Shown: positions 1 through 11,378, counted from the stretch's first letter. The stretch: 64,000 nucleotides of DNA from HK1 sp965202875 (GCA_965202875.1 OZ241870.1:5456001-5520000); one strand, 5' to 3'. Program-made: numbers and translations. The notes: generated by a model not told the origin, from the sequence alone.

Positions 1-794
<794 letters not shown>

Positions 795-798
<4 letters not shown>

Positions 799-1706
799 CG
801 GCGCTGGCGAATACGGGCCGGCTCGGGGCGCTCCGCCGTCGCGAGCCTCTGGCCCGGCATACCGTGTGGGGGATCGGCGGTTGTGCCGACCGGTACTTCG
901 AGCCTGCCGGGGCCGGCGAGCTTGCGGCGTTTCTCGCGGATCTGCCTCCCGGCGAGCCGCTGCTGTGGATCGGGCTCGGCAGCAACCTGCTGGTACGCGA
1001 CGGCGGGGTGCGCGGCACGGTGATTTCCACCGCCCGGCTGCGCGCGGTGGAGCGGCCCGGCGCGACGAGCCTCCACGTCGAGGCCGGCGCCGCGTGCCCG
1101 CGTGTGGCGCGCGTGGCGGCGCGCCACGGGCTGACCGGGTGCGAGTTCTTCGCCGGCATTCCCGGATCGATGGGCGGAGCGCTGGCGATGAACGCGGGCG
1201 CCTTCGGGTCGGAGACTTGGCCGGTGGTCGGGGAGGTCGAGACGATCGACGACCGAGGCGGGCGCCGGTGGCGATCCGCCTCCGACTATCGCTACGGATA
1301 CCGCACGGTGGCCGGACCGGAGGGGGAGTGGTTCCTCTCCTGCCGTCTCGATCTCGAGCCCGATGTCCGCGACCGGGCCGGGACCCGCATCCGCCAGCTT
1401 CTCGTCCAGCGCGCCGCCACGCAGCCGACCGGGGTGCGGAGCTGCGGCTCGGTGTTCCGCAACCCTCCCGGCGACCATGCCGGGCGCCTCATCGAGGCGA
1501 GCGGGCTCAAGGGCTGCCGTATCGGCGGCGCGGTGGTCTCTCCCAAGCACGCCAACTTCATCATCAACGACGCGGGGGCGCGGGCGGCCGACGTGGAGGC
1601 GCTGATCCGGCGGGTGGTCGTGGAGGTCGAGAGACGCCAGGGGGTGCGCCTGGAGCCCGAGGTGCGGATCATCGGCGAAGCCCCGGCCGCGGAGGTGGCG
1701 CGATGA
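795..1706 (+). CDS. murB: UDP-N-acetylenolpyruvoylglucosamine reductase
   Basis: MurB is the cytoplasmic FAD enzyme that reduces UDP-GlcNAc-enolpyruvate to UDP-MurNAc with NADPH. The 303-residue protein has the FAD-binding stretch GLGSNLLVRDGG near residues 57-68 and the GIPGSMGGALAMNAGAFG block near 118-135. SCGSVFRNP near 216 contains the catalytic serine region of short, type II MurB. KHANFIIN follows. The GTG start is chosen because it overlaps the murC stop by 4 bases, and its own stop overlaps the ddl ATG in the same way. Confidence 0.97.
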
Positions 1707-2662
1707 ACGTCGCCGTGTCCCGGACCCTCCCCGTGTCCCGCGTTGCGCGGGCGTCCGAATTCGGACGGGTGGCGGTGCTCTACGGCGGAACATCGGCCGA
1801 ACGCGAGGTGTCGCTCATGAGCGGCGCCGGGGTGCTGGCCGCGCTGGAGCGCCGAGGGGTGGACGCGCACGGCATCGACCGCGGCGGGGACGTGGTCGAG
1901 ATGCTGGCCCGCGGCGCGTTCGACCGGGTCTTCAACATCCTCCATGGGCGCGGCGGCGAGGACGGCACCATCCAGGGCGTGCTGGAGGCGCTGGGGATCC
2001 CCTGCACCGGCAGCGGGGTGCTCGGCTCCGCGCTGACCATGGACAAGCACCGCTCGAAGCTCGTGTGGCGCGCCTGCGGGATCCCCACCCCGGACTTCGT
2101 GGTGCTCGACTCGGAGCGCGGGCTCCCCGAGGCCGGCAGGACGCTCGGGTATCCCCTCGTCGTGAAGCCGGTGCACGAGGGGTCGAGCATCGGGGTGTCG
2201 AAGGTCCTTGACGACGAGTCCCTGCACCGCGCCTGGTTCGAGGCGTTGCGTTTCGACGACGAGATCATCGCCGAGCCCTGGCTCGGCGGCCCCGAGTACA
2301 CCGCGGCCATCCTGGGCGACGCCGTGCTCCCGTTGATCCGGCTGGAGACCCCGAGGGTGTTCTACGACTACGAGGCGAAGTACGCCGACGGGGCCGGGAC
2401 GCGGTACCACTGTCCGTGCGGCCTCGATACGCGCACCGAGACGCGCTTCGGGCAACTTGCGAAGGCGGCGTTCGAGATGCTCGGAGGGTCGGGCTGGGGC
2501 CGGGTGGACTTCATCTGCGACACCTCCGGGGAGCCCCGCTTCCTCGACGTGAACACCGCGCCCGGGATGACCGGCCACTCCCTCGTGCCGATGGCCGCGC
2601 AGGCGGTCGGAATCGGTTACGACGATCTTGTGTGGCGGATTCTGGAGACCAGCATTCCGTGA
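1703..2662 (+). CDS. ddl: D-alanine--D-alanine ligase
   Basis: Ddl joins two D-alanines with ATP, making the dipeptide that MurF adds to the peptidoglycan precursor. The 319-residue protein has the N-terminal GGTSAEREVSLMSG motif, the HGRGGEDGTIQG loop, the ATP-grasp segments LVVKPVHEGSSIGVSKV and ALTMDKHRSK, and the metal-binding end FLDVNTAPGMTGHSLVP. The length fits DdlB (about 306). The start is the ATG inside an ATGA overlap with murB; a much longer upstream open frame exists but is a shadow of murC and murB. It lies between murB and ftsQ as in many gammaproteobacteria. Confidence 0.97.
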   Translation: MNVAVSRTLPVSRVARASEFGRVAVLYGGTSAEREVSLMSGAGVLAALERRGVDAHGIDRGGDVVEMLARGAFDRVFNILHGRGGEDGTIQGVLEALGIPCTGSGVLGSALTMDKHRSKLVWRACGIPTPDFVVLDSERGLPEAGRTLGYPLVVKPVHEGSSIGVSKVLDDESLHRAWFEALRFDDEIIAEPWLGGPEYTAAILGDAVLPLIRLETPRVFYDYEAKYADGAGTRYHCPCGLDTRTETRFGQLAKAAFEMLGGSGWGRVDFICDTSGEPRFLDVNTAPGMTGHSLVPMAAQAVGIGYDDLVWRILETSIP

Positions 2663-3444
2663 GCACGCTGGCGACCGATTCCGGCATCGGCGCGCATGCG
2701 CCGTCCCCTCCCTCCCGTCGTGCTCGCCGCGACGCTCGCGCTCGCCGCGGCGCGCTGGCCGTGGCCGCCGTCGCCGTCGCGCTCGGCGTCGCCCTGCCGA
2801 TCCTCGCCGGCCTCGTCACTCAGCCGGTGCAGTCGGTGCGGATCAGCGGCGAGTTCGCCCAGGTCTCGAAAGCGGACTTCGAGCGCGCCATGGAGCCGCT
2901 GCTCGCGCCGGGGCTGTTGCGCATCGACGTGGAGGCGCTCCGGCGCGCGGCTCTCGACGTCCCCTGGGTGCGCGAGGTCACGGTCCGAAGGGTGTGGCCG
3001 GACGGGCTGGAGATCTCGGTCGCCGAGCGTGAGGCGGTCGCGCGCTGGGCGGGTGGCGGTTATCTGGAGCGCGGCGGCGGGCACTTCAGGTCGGAGGGCC
3101 GGGCGGGGCTCGGTGCGTTGCCGGTGCTCGCCGGCCCCGAAGGGATGCAGCAGCGCGTGCTCGCGCTGCATGCCGAACTGGAGCGCGTGTTCAAGCCGCT
3201 CGGCATACGCGTCGCCGCCACCGAGCTCACCCCCCGGGGCGTGCTCTACGCGACCCTGGACGGTGGGCCGCGCCTCGTCATGCGATCCGGTGCGCTGCCG
3301 GGGGAGGCCGTGGTCTACGCGAGGACCTTCGCGAAGCTGATGGGCGATCGTCTCCACGAGATCGAACGCATCGACTTCCGTTACCCGAACGGGTTCGCGG
3401 TTCGTGCCCGGCCGAATGCCGATGGCAGCGGAGGGGGCGGATGA
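2659..3444 (+). CDS. ftsQ: Cell division protein FtsQ
   Basis: FtsQ is a bitopic inner-membrane divisome protein that links FtsK to FtsB/FtsL. The 261-residue product has a basic N-terminus rich in Arg (about residues 19-33), one membrane segment (about 34-54), then a periplasmic POTRA-type region beginning QSVRISGEF. The conserved DVPWVREVTVRRVWPDGLEI segment follows, near residues 97-116. The GTG start overlaps the ddl stop by 4 bases, and the stop overlaps the ftsA start. Sequence conservation is low, as is normal for FtsQ, so the gene order adds weight to the call. Confidence 0.93.
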   Translation: MSTLATDSGIGAHAPSPPSRRARRDARARRGALAVAAVAVALGVALPILAGLVTQPVQSVRISGEFAQVSKADFERAMEPLLAPGLLRIDVEALRRAALDVPWVREVTVRRVWPDGLEISVAEREAVARWAGGGYLERGGGHFRSEGRAGLGALPVLAGPEGMQQRVLALHAELERVFKPLGIRVAATELTPRGVLYATLDGGPRLVMRSGALPGEAVVYARTFAKLMGDRLHEIERIDFRYPNGFAVRARPNADGSGGGG

Positions 3445-4676
3445 AACGCACGCACAAGCATCTGATCGTCGGTCTCGACATCGGCACGTCGAAGGTGTCC
3501 GCCATCGTCGGAGAGATCGGCGCCGACGGTCGGATTGAAGTGATCGGCATGGGCATCCACCCGTCGCGCGGACTGAAAAAGGGGGTGGTGGTGAACATCG
3601 AGTCCACCGTGCAATCGATCCAGCGCGCGGTGGAAGAGGCGGAGCTGATGGCCGGATGCCAGATCCACTCGGTGTTCACCGGGATCGCGGGCAGCCACAT
3701 CCGCAGCCTCAACTCCCACGGCATTGTGCCCATCCGGGACAAGGAAGTGACGCGGGGCGACGTGGAGCGGGTCATCGACGCCGCGCGCGCGGTGGCGATT
3801 CCCGCCGATCAGAAGATCCTTCACATCCTCCCGCAGGAATACATCATCGACAAGCAGGAAGGGATCCGCGAGCCGATCGGCATGTCCGGGGTGCGCCTGG
3901 AGTCGAGTGTCCACATGGTGACCGGCGCGGTCAGCGCGGCGCAGAACATCGTCAAGTGCGTCGGCCGCTGCGGCCTCGAGGTCGACGACATCATTCTGGA
4001 ACAGCTCGCGTCGAGCGAGGCGGTGCTGATCGAGGACGAGAAGGAGCTCGGCGTCTGCCTGGTCGACATCGGCGGCGGCACCACCGACATCGCGGTGTTC
4101 AAGGACGGCGCGATCCGGCATACCGCGGTCATCCCCATCGCCGGGGACCACGTCACCAACGACATCGCGGTGGCGTTGCGCACGCCGGCCCAGTACGCCG
4201 AGGAGATCAAGATCAAGTACGCGTGTGCGCTTGCGAAGCTGGTGGCGCCCGACGAGACCATCGAGGTGCCGAGCGTGGGCGACCGCCCCTCGCGCCGGCT
4301 TGCGCGACAAACCCTGGGCGAGGTCGTGGAGCCGCGCTACGAAGAGCTGCTCACCCTGGTGCAGGCGGAGCTTCGCCGCAGCGGGTACGAGGATCTGATC
4401 GCGGCGGGCATGGTGCTCACGGGAGGCAGCTCGAAGATGGAGGGGCTGATCGGGCTCGCCGAGGAGATCCTGCACATGCCGGTGCGGCTCGGTGTTCCGC
4501 ACACGATCTCCGGCCTCACCGACCTGGTCCGCAACCCGATCCATTCCACCGGCGTGGGCCTGCTTCAGTTCGGCCACCGGCACGGTGTGCACCGCGTCCC
4601 CGCGGCGGCCGAAAACGGCGGCGGCTTCAAGGCCGTCATGAAACGCATGAGGAGCTGGTTCGAGGGCAATTTCTAG
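3441..4676 (+). CDS. ftsA: Cell division protein FtsA
   Basis: FtsA is an actin-like ATPase that tethers FtsZ filaments to the inner membrane. The 411-residue protein starts with the phosphate-1 signature LIVGLDIGTSKVSAIVGE. The 1C domain carries GIAGSHIRSLNSHG, the phosphate-2 motif is CLVDIGGGTTDIAVF, and the adenosine motif is MVLTGGSSKMEG. The C-terminal FKAVMKRMRSWFEGNF forms the amphipathic membrane-targeting helix. The ATG overlaps the ftsQ stop. A 100-base spacer separates it from ftsZ. Confidence 0.98.
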   Translation: MKRTHKHLIVGLDIGTSKVSAIVGEIGADGRIEVIGMGIHPSRGLKKGVVVNIESTVQSIQRAVEEAELMAGCQIHSVFTGIAGSHIRSLNSHGIVPIRDKEVTRGDVERVIDAARAVAIPADQKILHILPQEYIIDKQEGIREPIGMSGVRLESSVHMVTGAVSAAQNIVKCVGRCGLEVDDIILEQLASSEAVLIEDEKELGVCLVDIGGGTTDIAVFKDGAIRHTAVIPIAGDHVTNDIAVALRTPAQYAEEIKIKYACALAKLVAPDETIEVPSVGDRPSRRLARQTLGEVVEPRYEELLTLVQAELRRSGYEDLIAAGMVLTGGSSKMEGLIGLAEEILHMPVRLGVPHTISGLTDLVRNPIHSTGVGLLQFGHRHGVHRVPAAAENGGGFKAVMKRMRSWFEGNF

Positions 4677-4776
4677 TCGAGAGGGCATCGATCGCCGGCA
4701 GCGGCGAACGGCCCGCCGGTGGTATCGCCTGTTCCTGGCATCGTGGAACGCAGTACACAGAGGAGGAGGGTTCGTC

Positions 4777-5994
4777 ATGTTCGAAATGGTCGACATTCCC
4801 GCCAACAGCGCGGTGATCCGGGTGATCGGAATCGGCGGCGGCGGCGGCAACGCCGTCGAACACATGGTCGCGAGCAACGTCGAGGGGGTCGAGTTCGTCT
4901 GCGCCAACACCGATTCCCAGGCGCTGATGAACGCCCACGGCCGTACTGTCCTGCAGCTCGGGACCAACGTCACCAAGGGGCTCGGAGCCGGCGCCAATCC
5001 GGAGATCGGCCGCCAGGCGGCGCTGGAGGATCGCGAGCGCGTGGAGGAGATCCTCCACGGCTCCGACATGGTGTTCATCACCGCGGGCATGGGCGGCGGG
5101 ACCGGGACCGGCGCGTCGCCGGTCATCGCCCAGATCGCCCGCGACCTGGGGATCCTGACCGTCGCCGTGGTCACCAAGCCCTTTCCTTTCGAGCTCAGGC
5201 GCCGGATGACGATCGCGGAAGCCGGGATCGCCGAGCTGGGCGAGCACGTGGATTCCCTCATCACCATCCCCAACGAGAAGCTGCTGAGTGTGCTAGGCGA
5301 GGACATCCCGCTCCCGGAGGCGTTCGCGGCGGCGAACGACGTCCTGCTCGGGGCGGTGCAGGGAATCGCCGACCTCATTACCCGCCCCGGCATGATGAAC
5401 GTCGACTTCGCGGACGTCCGGACCGTGATGTCGGAGAAGGGCCGGGCGATGATGGGAACAGGCAGGGCAACGGGAGGAGACCGCGCTCGGGATGCGGCCG
5501 AGGCCGCGATTAGCTGCCCACTGCTCGAGGACATCAACCTGAGCGGCGCGCGCGGGATCCTCGTCAACATCACCGCCGGACCGGATCTCAAGATGGGCGA
5601 GTTCCGTACGGTGGGCGACGCCGTCCACAGCTTCGCCTCGGAGGACGCCCTGGTCGTCATCGGGACCGCGCTCGACGATCAGGTCGGCGAGGAGATGCGG
5701 GTCACCGTCGTCGCGACCGGCCTCGGCGGGGCCGCACAACGCACCGAGCAGAGGATGCGGCTGGTCAGCGCGAGCCCCCCGAGTCCACCGAGCCCCCCGA
5801 GCCCTCCGAGCCTTGGCCCGGAACCGGGATCGGGGAACGCCGCGGGCGCCGCCGCCACGGGGGACGGCTATCGGAACTTCGACGCGCCGACGGTCATTCG
5901 GAAGCAGCCGGAAAGGGCGGCTCCCGCGCGGCCCCTCGAGGAAGACAGCGACTACATCGACATCCCGGCCTTCCTGCGCCGGCAGGCGGACTGA
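4777..5994 (+). CDS. ftsZ: Cell division protein FtsZ
   Basis: FtsZ is the tubulin-like GTPase that forms the Z ring. The 405-residue protein has GIGGGGGNAVEHM near residues 19-31, CANTDSQAL, and the tubulin signature GGGTGTGAS near 108-116, where the usual alanine after GA is a serine. A proline- and serine-rich linker contains a PSPPSPPSPPS repeat. The conserved C-terminal peptide DYIDIPAFLRRQAD binds FtsA and ZipA in relatives. A strong ribosome site (aggaggaggg) precedes the ATG by about 6 bases. The linker varies in length in the family. Confidence 0.98.
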   Translation: MFEMVDIPANSAVIRVIGIGGGGGNAVEHMVASNVEGVEFVCANTDSQALMNAHGRTVLQLGTNVTKGLGAGANPEIGRQAALEDRERVEEILHGSDMVFITAGMGGGTGTGASPVIAQIARDLGILTVAVVTKPFPFELRRRMTIAEAGIAELGEHVDSLITIPNEKLLSVLGEDIPLPEAFAAANDVLLGAVQGIADLITRPGMMNVDFADVRTVMSEKGRAMMGTGRATGGDRARDAAEAAISCPLLEDINLSGARGILVNITAGPDLKMGEFRTVGDAVHSFASEDALVVIGTALDDQVGEEMRVTVVATGLGGAAQRTEQRMRLVSASPPSPPSPPSPPSLGPEPGSGNAAGAAATGDGYRNFDAPTVIRKQPERAAPARPLEEDSDYIDIPAFLRRQAD

Positions 5995-6088
5995 GCGCCG
6001 GCCGGCACGGGGACGGCACGACGATGGAGGCGATGATCCCTTCGGAGCATCCCGACAGGGTGGATCGCCCGCGGACGCCCATTGCGCG

Positions 6089-6094
6089 TATACT
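6089..6094 (+). promoter_or_regulatory. Probable -10 element of the tRNA-Leu promoter
   Basis: TATACT lies about 50 bases before the tRNA and is followed at once by CCGGCCCC, a GC-rich discriminator typical of stable-RNA promoters under stringent control. No good -35 hexamer is visible 16-18 bases upstream, so this is inference. Confidence 0.4.
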
Positions 6095-6144
6095 CCGGCC
6101 CCTGCGGCGCGGCTTCGCCCTCACGCGCCGCGTTCCGCACCACG

Positions 6145-6231
6145 GCCGGGATGGCGGAACCGGTAGACGCGCCGGACTCAAAATCCGGTACTGGCAACAG
6201 TGTGCGAGTTCGAGTCTCGCTCCCGGCACCA
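6145..6231 (+). tRNA. tRNA-Leu (anticodon CAA)
   Basis: An 87-base class II tRNA. The acceptor stem GCCGGGA pairs with TCCCGGC, the discriminator is A and CCA is encoded. The anticodon arm CCGGA-CTCAAAA-TCCGG gives anticodon CAA, which reads UUG. A long variable arm and the T arm with GTTCGAGTC follow. It sits just downstream of ftsZ, where lpxC is usually found. Confidence 0.97.
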
Positions 6232-6318
6232 GCCCTCTCCCCGACAGACCGCCGGGACGACCGGAGCGGCTCTGCCGGCGCACCGAGGTGTGCGAGGCGG
6301 CGGACGGGGCGGCGCCCG

Positions 6319-6768
6319 TCAATCTCCGGCGACTTCGACGATGACCTCGATCTCGACCGGGATCCCGCCCGGAAGCGAGCCCATCCCCACCGCCGAACGT
6401 GCGTGGCGACCTTTCTCGCCGAACACTTCGACGAAGAGATCGGAGCAGCCGTTGATGACCTCGGGCTGCCGGCCGAACTCCGGCACCGCGTTCACCATCC
6501 CGAGCACCTTCACGATGCGCTTCACGCGGTCGAGACCGCCGAGCTCCTCGCGCATCACCGCGATGAGCACGAGCCCGGTGTTGCGCGCGTGCGCGTATGC
6601 CTCTTCGGGCGTGACGTCCGCTCCGACCTTTCCACTCACCTTCCCCGGACCCTTGCCCGCGAGAAAGAGCAGATTGCCGGTGCGCACCGCGTGCACGTAG
6701 TTTCCCGCCGGCGCGGGCACGGGGGGAAGCTCGATGTCGAGCGCGTTCAGTCGTTCGTCGATGGTCAT
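6319..6768 (-). CDS. RidA family (YjgF/YER057c/UK114) protein
   Basis: RidA proteins hydrolyse reactive enamine and imine intermediates released by PLP enzymes. The 149-residue product shows the family fold: GNYVHAVRTGNLLFLAGKGP near residues 22-41, PEEAYAHARNTGLVLIAVM, and the end segment RSAVGMGSLPGGIPVEIEV. The arginine of RSAVG matches the substrate-carboxylate Arg of active RidA members. The ATG at 6768 follows an AGGA motif. It lies 37 bases downstream of an aminotransferase on the same strand, so the two are probably co-transcribed. It is about 20 residues longer than E. coli RidA. Confidence 0.9.
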   Translation of the reverse strand: MTIDERLNALDIELPPVPAPAGNYVHAVRTGNLLFLAGKGPGKVSGKVGADVTPEEAYAHARNTGLVLIAVMREELGGLDRVKRIVKVLGMVNAVPEFGRQPEVINGCSDLFVEVFGEKGRHARSAVGMGSLPGGIPVEIEVIVEVAGD

Positions 6769-6805
6769 GGCGATCCTCGTTCTTTTCGGTCCGGTTCGGA
6801 GTGCG

Positions 6806-7978
6806 TCATTCGAATTCGTCGTCGTGGCGTTCGATGTAGCGGGCGATGCGCTCGGCTCCCTCGCGCAGCCGCTCGTGCGACAGCGCGAAGCACAGCCGGA
6901 AGTGCGCCTCGTTGCCAGGGCCGAACGTGTACCCCGGGGCGATGCCCACATCCTCTTCATCAAGCACCCCTTGCGCGAAGGCGAGGCTCGACCGCAGCCC
7001 CCGCACCCGGGGAAACACGTAGAACGCGCCACGCGGCGCGGTGAGTTCGACACGCGGGCAGCGGCCCAGCACCTCGCTCACGATCTCCCGTCCGCGGGTG
7101 TATTGCCCGCGCAGCCGCGCCACCACCTCTTCCCCGCGTTCGAGCGCGGTGATCGAGGCGCGCTGCACGAATACGGTGGCCCCGGTGTTGAAGCACTCGG
7201 AGAGGACCGCCCAGGTCTCGGCGAACCGGCTCGGCGCGACCACCCACCCGATCCGCCAGCCGGTCATCGCCCAAGCCTTGGAGAACCCGTTCACGACGAC
7301 CACCGGATCGTCATCCTTCGCGATGGCCAGGAACGAGGGCGCGACGTCGCCGCCGAACACGTTGCGGTGGTAGACCTCGTCGGCGATCAGGAGGACGTTG
7401 CGTTCGCGGCAGAGCTCGAGCAGCTCCGCCTGCTGATCGGGCGGCATCACCCAGCCGGTGGGGTTGCAGGGGGTGTTGACGAACAGCGCCTGGGTTCGTG
7501 GACGCAACGCGGCGCGAACGTCGTCCATGTCGAGATGCCATCCGGCGTCCGTCTGCCGCTGGCGCACGTATTCCACCTCGGCCCCGGTGGTACGGAACGT
7601 GGCGTCGATGTTCGGCCATGCCGGGCCCACGATGATCGCGTGGTCGCCCGTGCCCAGCACCATCTGGGCGGCGATGGTGAGGCCGAGCATGGTGGCCCCG
7701 GGCACGGTGATCCGATCCGGATCCAGATCGATCCCGTAGAGCGCGTCGAGGTAGCGTTTCAGCGCATCGCGCAGATCCCGCCGCCCGCGGGTGTGGGTGT
7801 AGAACGTATCCCCTTCGTCGAGCGCCTGCTTTGCGGTCTCACGGATGGATTCATCGGTGACGAGGTCGCCTTCGCCGAACCACAGCGGGATCACGTCCGG
7901 GTCATCGAGGCGCGGCAGCGCGACCCTGGTGATTCCATTCTGTTCCAGGGCGACGATCTCGGGGCGGCGCGGGTCCAT
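6806..7978 (-). CDS. Pyridoxal-phosphate aminotransferase, class I/II
   Basis: A fold-type I PLP aminotransferase of 390 residues, acting in the cytoplasm on an amino acid and a 2-oxoacid. Visible are NTPCNPTGWVMP near residues 169-180 and LLIADEVYHRNVF with the PLP-pyridine Asp. NGFSKAWAMTGWRIGW near 229-244 carries the Schiff-base lysine, and FRLCFALS carries the Arg that binds the substrate carboxylate. This is the AspC/AlaT-like subgroup, but the substrate cannot be fixed from sequence. The RidA gene just downstream suggests that enamine intermediates escape from this enzyme. Confidence 0.9.
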   Translation of the reverse strand: MDPRRPEIVALEQNGITRVALPRLDDPDVIPLWFGEGDLVTDESIRETAKQALDEGDTFYTHTRGRRDLRDALKRYLDALYGIDLDPDRITVPGATMLGLTIAAQMVLGTGDHAIIVGPAWPNIDATFRTTGAEVEYVRQRQTDAGWHLDMDDVRAALRPRTQALFVNTPCNPTGWVMPPDQQAELLELCRERNVLLIADEVYHRNVFGGDVAPSFLAIAKDDDPVVVVNGFSKAWAMTGWRIGWVVAPSRFAETWAVLSECFNTGATVFVQRASITALERGEEVVARLRGQYTRGREIVSEVLGRCPRVELTAPRGAFYVFPRVRGLRSSLAFAQGVLDEEDVGIAPGYTFGPGNEAHFRLCFALSHERLREGAERIARYIERHDDEFE

Positions 7979-8160
7979 GGCCGGGTACCGGAGCAGGCAG
8001 GACGCGCACTGTATCGGCTCGCCCGACGCCGGGACAAGCGACGTATGCCGTTCTTCCGCGAGAGCAGGTGTCTCGCCTGCACGTCCTTCGCGCTCGCCGC
8101 CTACAACGGCGCGGACTCCAGGCCCGTGCGGCGGACGCGGCGAACCGCTACGGTGCGGCC

Positions 8161-9138
8161 ATGCCGTACGACCCCGCCTGCAAGCTCCTGTCCGCCCATC
8201 CCCGCATGGCCGAGGACCTCCTCCGCGGGTTCGTCGCCAGGCGATGGAGCCATGCCCTCGACCTCCGCACCCTGGAGCTGCGCCCCGCCGCCTCCGTCGG
8301 CGACGATCTCCGCCGGCGCGAGGGCGACCTGCTGTGGCGGGTGCGCCTCGGCGGGACGTGGCTCTACGTGCGGTTGGAGTTCCAGTCCACCGTGGACCCG
8401 ACTGGCGGTGCGGCTGCTGAGCCGCACGGGGCTGCTGTACCAGGACCTGCTCCGCGAGGGGGAGGTCGCTCCGGGCGGGCCGCTCCCGCCGGTGCTCCCG
8501 GTGGTGCTGTACAACGGTCGGCGGTCGCGGTGGACGGCGGCGGTGGGGGGATGATGGCGCCGGTGGGAGAGGGGCTTGCGCGGTACCGGCCGTCGCTGCG
8601 TTACGAGCTGCTTGACGTGGGGGAATACGGGGCGGACGATTTGCCGGCGCGCAATCTGGTGTCGGTGTGGGTTGGACTGGAGAGCTGCCGCACGCCGGGG
8701 GAGCTGGGGCGTTGGCTGGATGCGTTGCTCGACCGGGTGCGGGGTCCGGGCGAGCGGGAGCCGAGGCGAGCGTTCGGGGCGTGGATTCGCCGGGTGTTGC
8801 TGGTGCACCGGTTTCCGGGGACGGTGCTGGAACGAGGGGCGGAGCTGGAGGAGGTTCGGACGATGCTCGAGGAACAGGTACGGGAGTGGACGCAGTAGTG
8901 GTTCGAGGAAGGCCGCGAAGAGGGCCATGCGCGCGGCATCGAGCAGGGCCGGGCCGAAGAGCGGGCGTTGCTGTGTCGCCAGGCGGCGCGGAAGTTCGAC
9001 GCCGCCACGGTCGAGCGGCTGTCGGGGGTGCTGAACGGTCTCGCGGACCCGGAGCGGCTGGGCGAGGTGGGGGAGTGGATCATCGAGTGCGAGACGGGCG
9101 CCGAGCTGCTCGACCGGGCCGGAAACGGTACGGCTTGA
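8161..9138 (+). pseudogene. Frameshifted Rpn family (recombination-promoting nuclease / PD-(D/E)XK) gene
   Basis: Rpn proteins are PD-(D/E)XK nucleases related to transposase accessory proteins and usually of mobile origin. The start MPYDPACKLLSAHPRMAEDL is in one frame up to about 8400. LAVRLLSRTGLLYQDLLREG and PVLPVVLYNGRR are in a second frame (about 8400-8550). The first frame then resumes with RYELLDVGEYGADDLPARNL. A TAG at 8896-8898 interrupts the C-terminal part, which continues in the same frame (WFEEGREEGHARGIEQG, then LLCRQAARKFDAATVERL) to TGA at 9136. The motif order YVRLEFQS with an upstream Asp fits the nuclease core. There are at least two shifts plus one nonsense codon, so no full-length product is expected. 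Confidence 0.85.
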
Positions 9139-9184
9139 AGCCGGAAGCCGGAGCCGATCTGCTCCGGCTCCGGTCCGATTCGGA

Positions 9185-9322
9185 TCATGCCGGCCACACC
9201 GCCCGGGTGAGGAGGAGCACGGAGAGAGCCATCAACACGAACAATGCCATTTTCTTGAAGGTCTCGGGATGGGCCCTGACGAAGCCGCGATTGCCGGCTG
9301 CGACTCCGGCGATCAGGTTCTG
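9185..9322 (-). pseudogene. C-terminal scrap of a membrane permease (TauE/SafE-like)
   Basis: The minus-strand frame reads NLIAGVAAGNRGFVRAHP and then a hydrophobic helix ALFVLMALSVLLLTRAVWPA before a stop. A glycine-rich turn, a short loop and a last membrane helix is how TauE/SafE-type permeases end. No upstream part of such a gene is present; ald begins just beyond on the other strand. The rest of 9139-9494 holds nothing I can assign. The family is a guess from the shape of the C-terminus. Confidence 0.35.
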
Positions 9323-9494
9323 ACGTATTGCCCGCCGGTGATCACCGGCGCATAGTGAAGGCGCACCGGGGCGAAGCTGCACCGGCGATGGCCCGGCCGC
9401 GGGGGACGGGACCCGGCAGGAGCGGAAGAACACGCCCGCGAAGCCCCGGCGCCGGGGGTCCACCGCACAACCCACAGAATGGGAGGCCGCCTCC

Positions 9495-10613
<1,119 letters not shown>

Positions 10614-10756
10614 ACCGTATCGCTTCTCCCGAGGCGGCGGACGGCGGCGCACCGGGCGGTGTCCGAATCCGTCGTCGAAATTCAAGATCGAGGCAGGGCG
10701 TTTTGCCGGTCAACGCCTGTGTGCCGGCTCTGGCGAGCCCTGCCGCCGCGCCGGGA

Positions 10757-10838
10757 TACGGTTCTTCGGGTCCATCCCGGAACGCGGGCGACCCCGCGTT
10801 CCGGCCCGAGGCCACGGGCGTACGGTTCTTCGGGTCCA
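10757..10838. repeat. 18-bp direct repeat flanking an 11-bp perfect hairpin
   Basis: TACGGTTCTTCGGGTCCA occurs at 10757-10774 and again at 10821-10838. Between them CCGGAACGCGG (10777-10787) pairs perfectly with CCGCGTTCCGG (10794-10804) around a 6-base loop. There is no T run after the stem, so it is not a classical terminator. The remaining spacer from 10614 to 11090 holds no other gene that I can support, apart from the remnant listed separately at 10843-10890. Confidence 0.6.
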
Positions 10839-10842
10839 ACCT

Positions 10843-10890
10843 TCAACCCTTGACGGCTCCCGCGGTCATGCCGGTGACGACGTTGGAAGG
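10843..10890 (-). pseudogene. Last codons of a sugar-type ABC permease (MalG-like) gene
   Basis: On the minus strand the frame reads VVTGMTAGAVKG then stop. Carbohydrate ABC transporter inner-membrane proteins of the MalG group typically end in a LTAGAVKG-like peptide. A stop in the same frame a few codons upstream shows that nothing longer survives. It is a short match, so the call is tentative. Confidence 0.35.
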
Positions 10891-11090
10891 CGTCGTGGAG
10901 AACTACCCGAGCGTACTGCCGTCTACGTTGTCATTCCAAGTGAGGAACGAAGACAACGGGCTTGTGCAGGCAGCCTCAGGCTTGTTCACCGGGAACGGGC
11001 AGGAGATTTCGAGAAACAGGTGTTCTAGGATGGATGATGGCGGCATATGACGATACTGAACGGGGCAATTCCGCCACCGGAGAACGAGTC

Positions 11091-11378
11091 ATGACCGCCA
11101 CCACCTTCAATCCGCTCGCCACGGTTCGTGACCTCGAAGCGGCCGGGATCGAGCGCCGCCAGGCCGAAGTCATCACCGAAGGGATGCGCCAAGCCGCCGA
11201 TGCCGTAGCGAGCGCCGGTCGTGGCGACCTCGCGACGAGAGCCGACCTCTCCGGCTTCGCCACGAAAACCGACCTCTACCGCGAGATCGGCGCCTTGCGC
11301 TCCGAAATGCGCTGGATGTTCGGCTTCCAAGTCGCGCTCATCCTCGCCATCGCCGCCAAGCTGTTCGGCATCGTTTGA
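11091..11378 (+). CDS. Small coiled-coil membrane-anchored protein, DUF1640-like
   Basis: A 95-residue protein. The N-terminal LATVRDLEAAGIERRQAEVI helix is followed by the repeated ATRADLSGFATKTDLYREIG coiled-coil pattern and a single C-terminal membrane helix (FQVALILAIAAKLFGIV). This matches bacterial CCDC90/DUF1640 proteins, whose function is unknown and which often sit near mobile or toxin genes. The ATG at 11091 is preceded by only a weak GGAG motif 9 bases upstream. It is isolated between ald and folC. Confidence 0.75.
   Translation: MTATTFNPLATVRDLEAAGIERRQAEVITEGMRQAADAVASAGRGDLATRADLSGFATKTDLYREIGALRSEMRWMFGFQVALILAIAAKLFGIV

Noticed and set aside
3381..5660. A 759-codon minus-strand frame opposite ftsA and ftsZ
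   Set aside because: It is antisense to two certain genes and has no domain; long antisense frames are expected at this G+C content.
6145..6231. tRNA-Leu considered as an integration site for an island
   Set aside because: No integrase follows and no direct copy of the tRNA 3' end is seen downstream.
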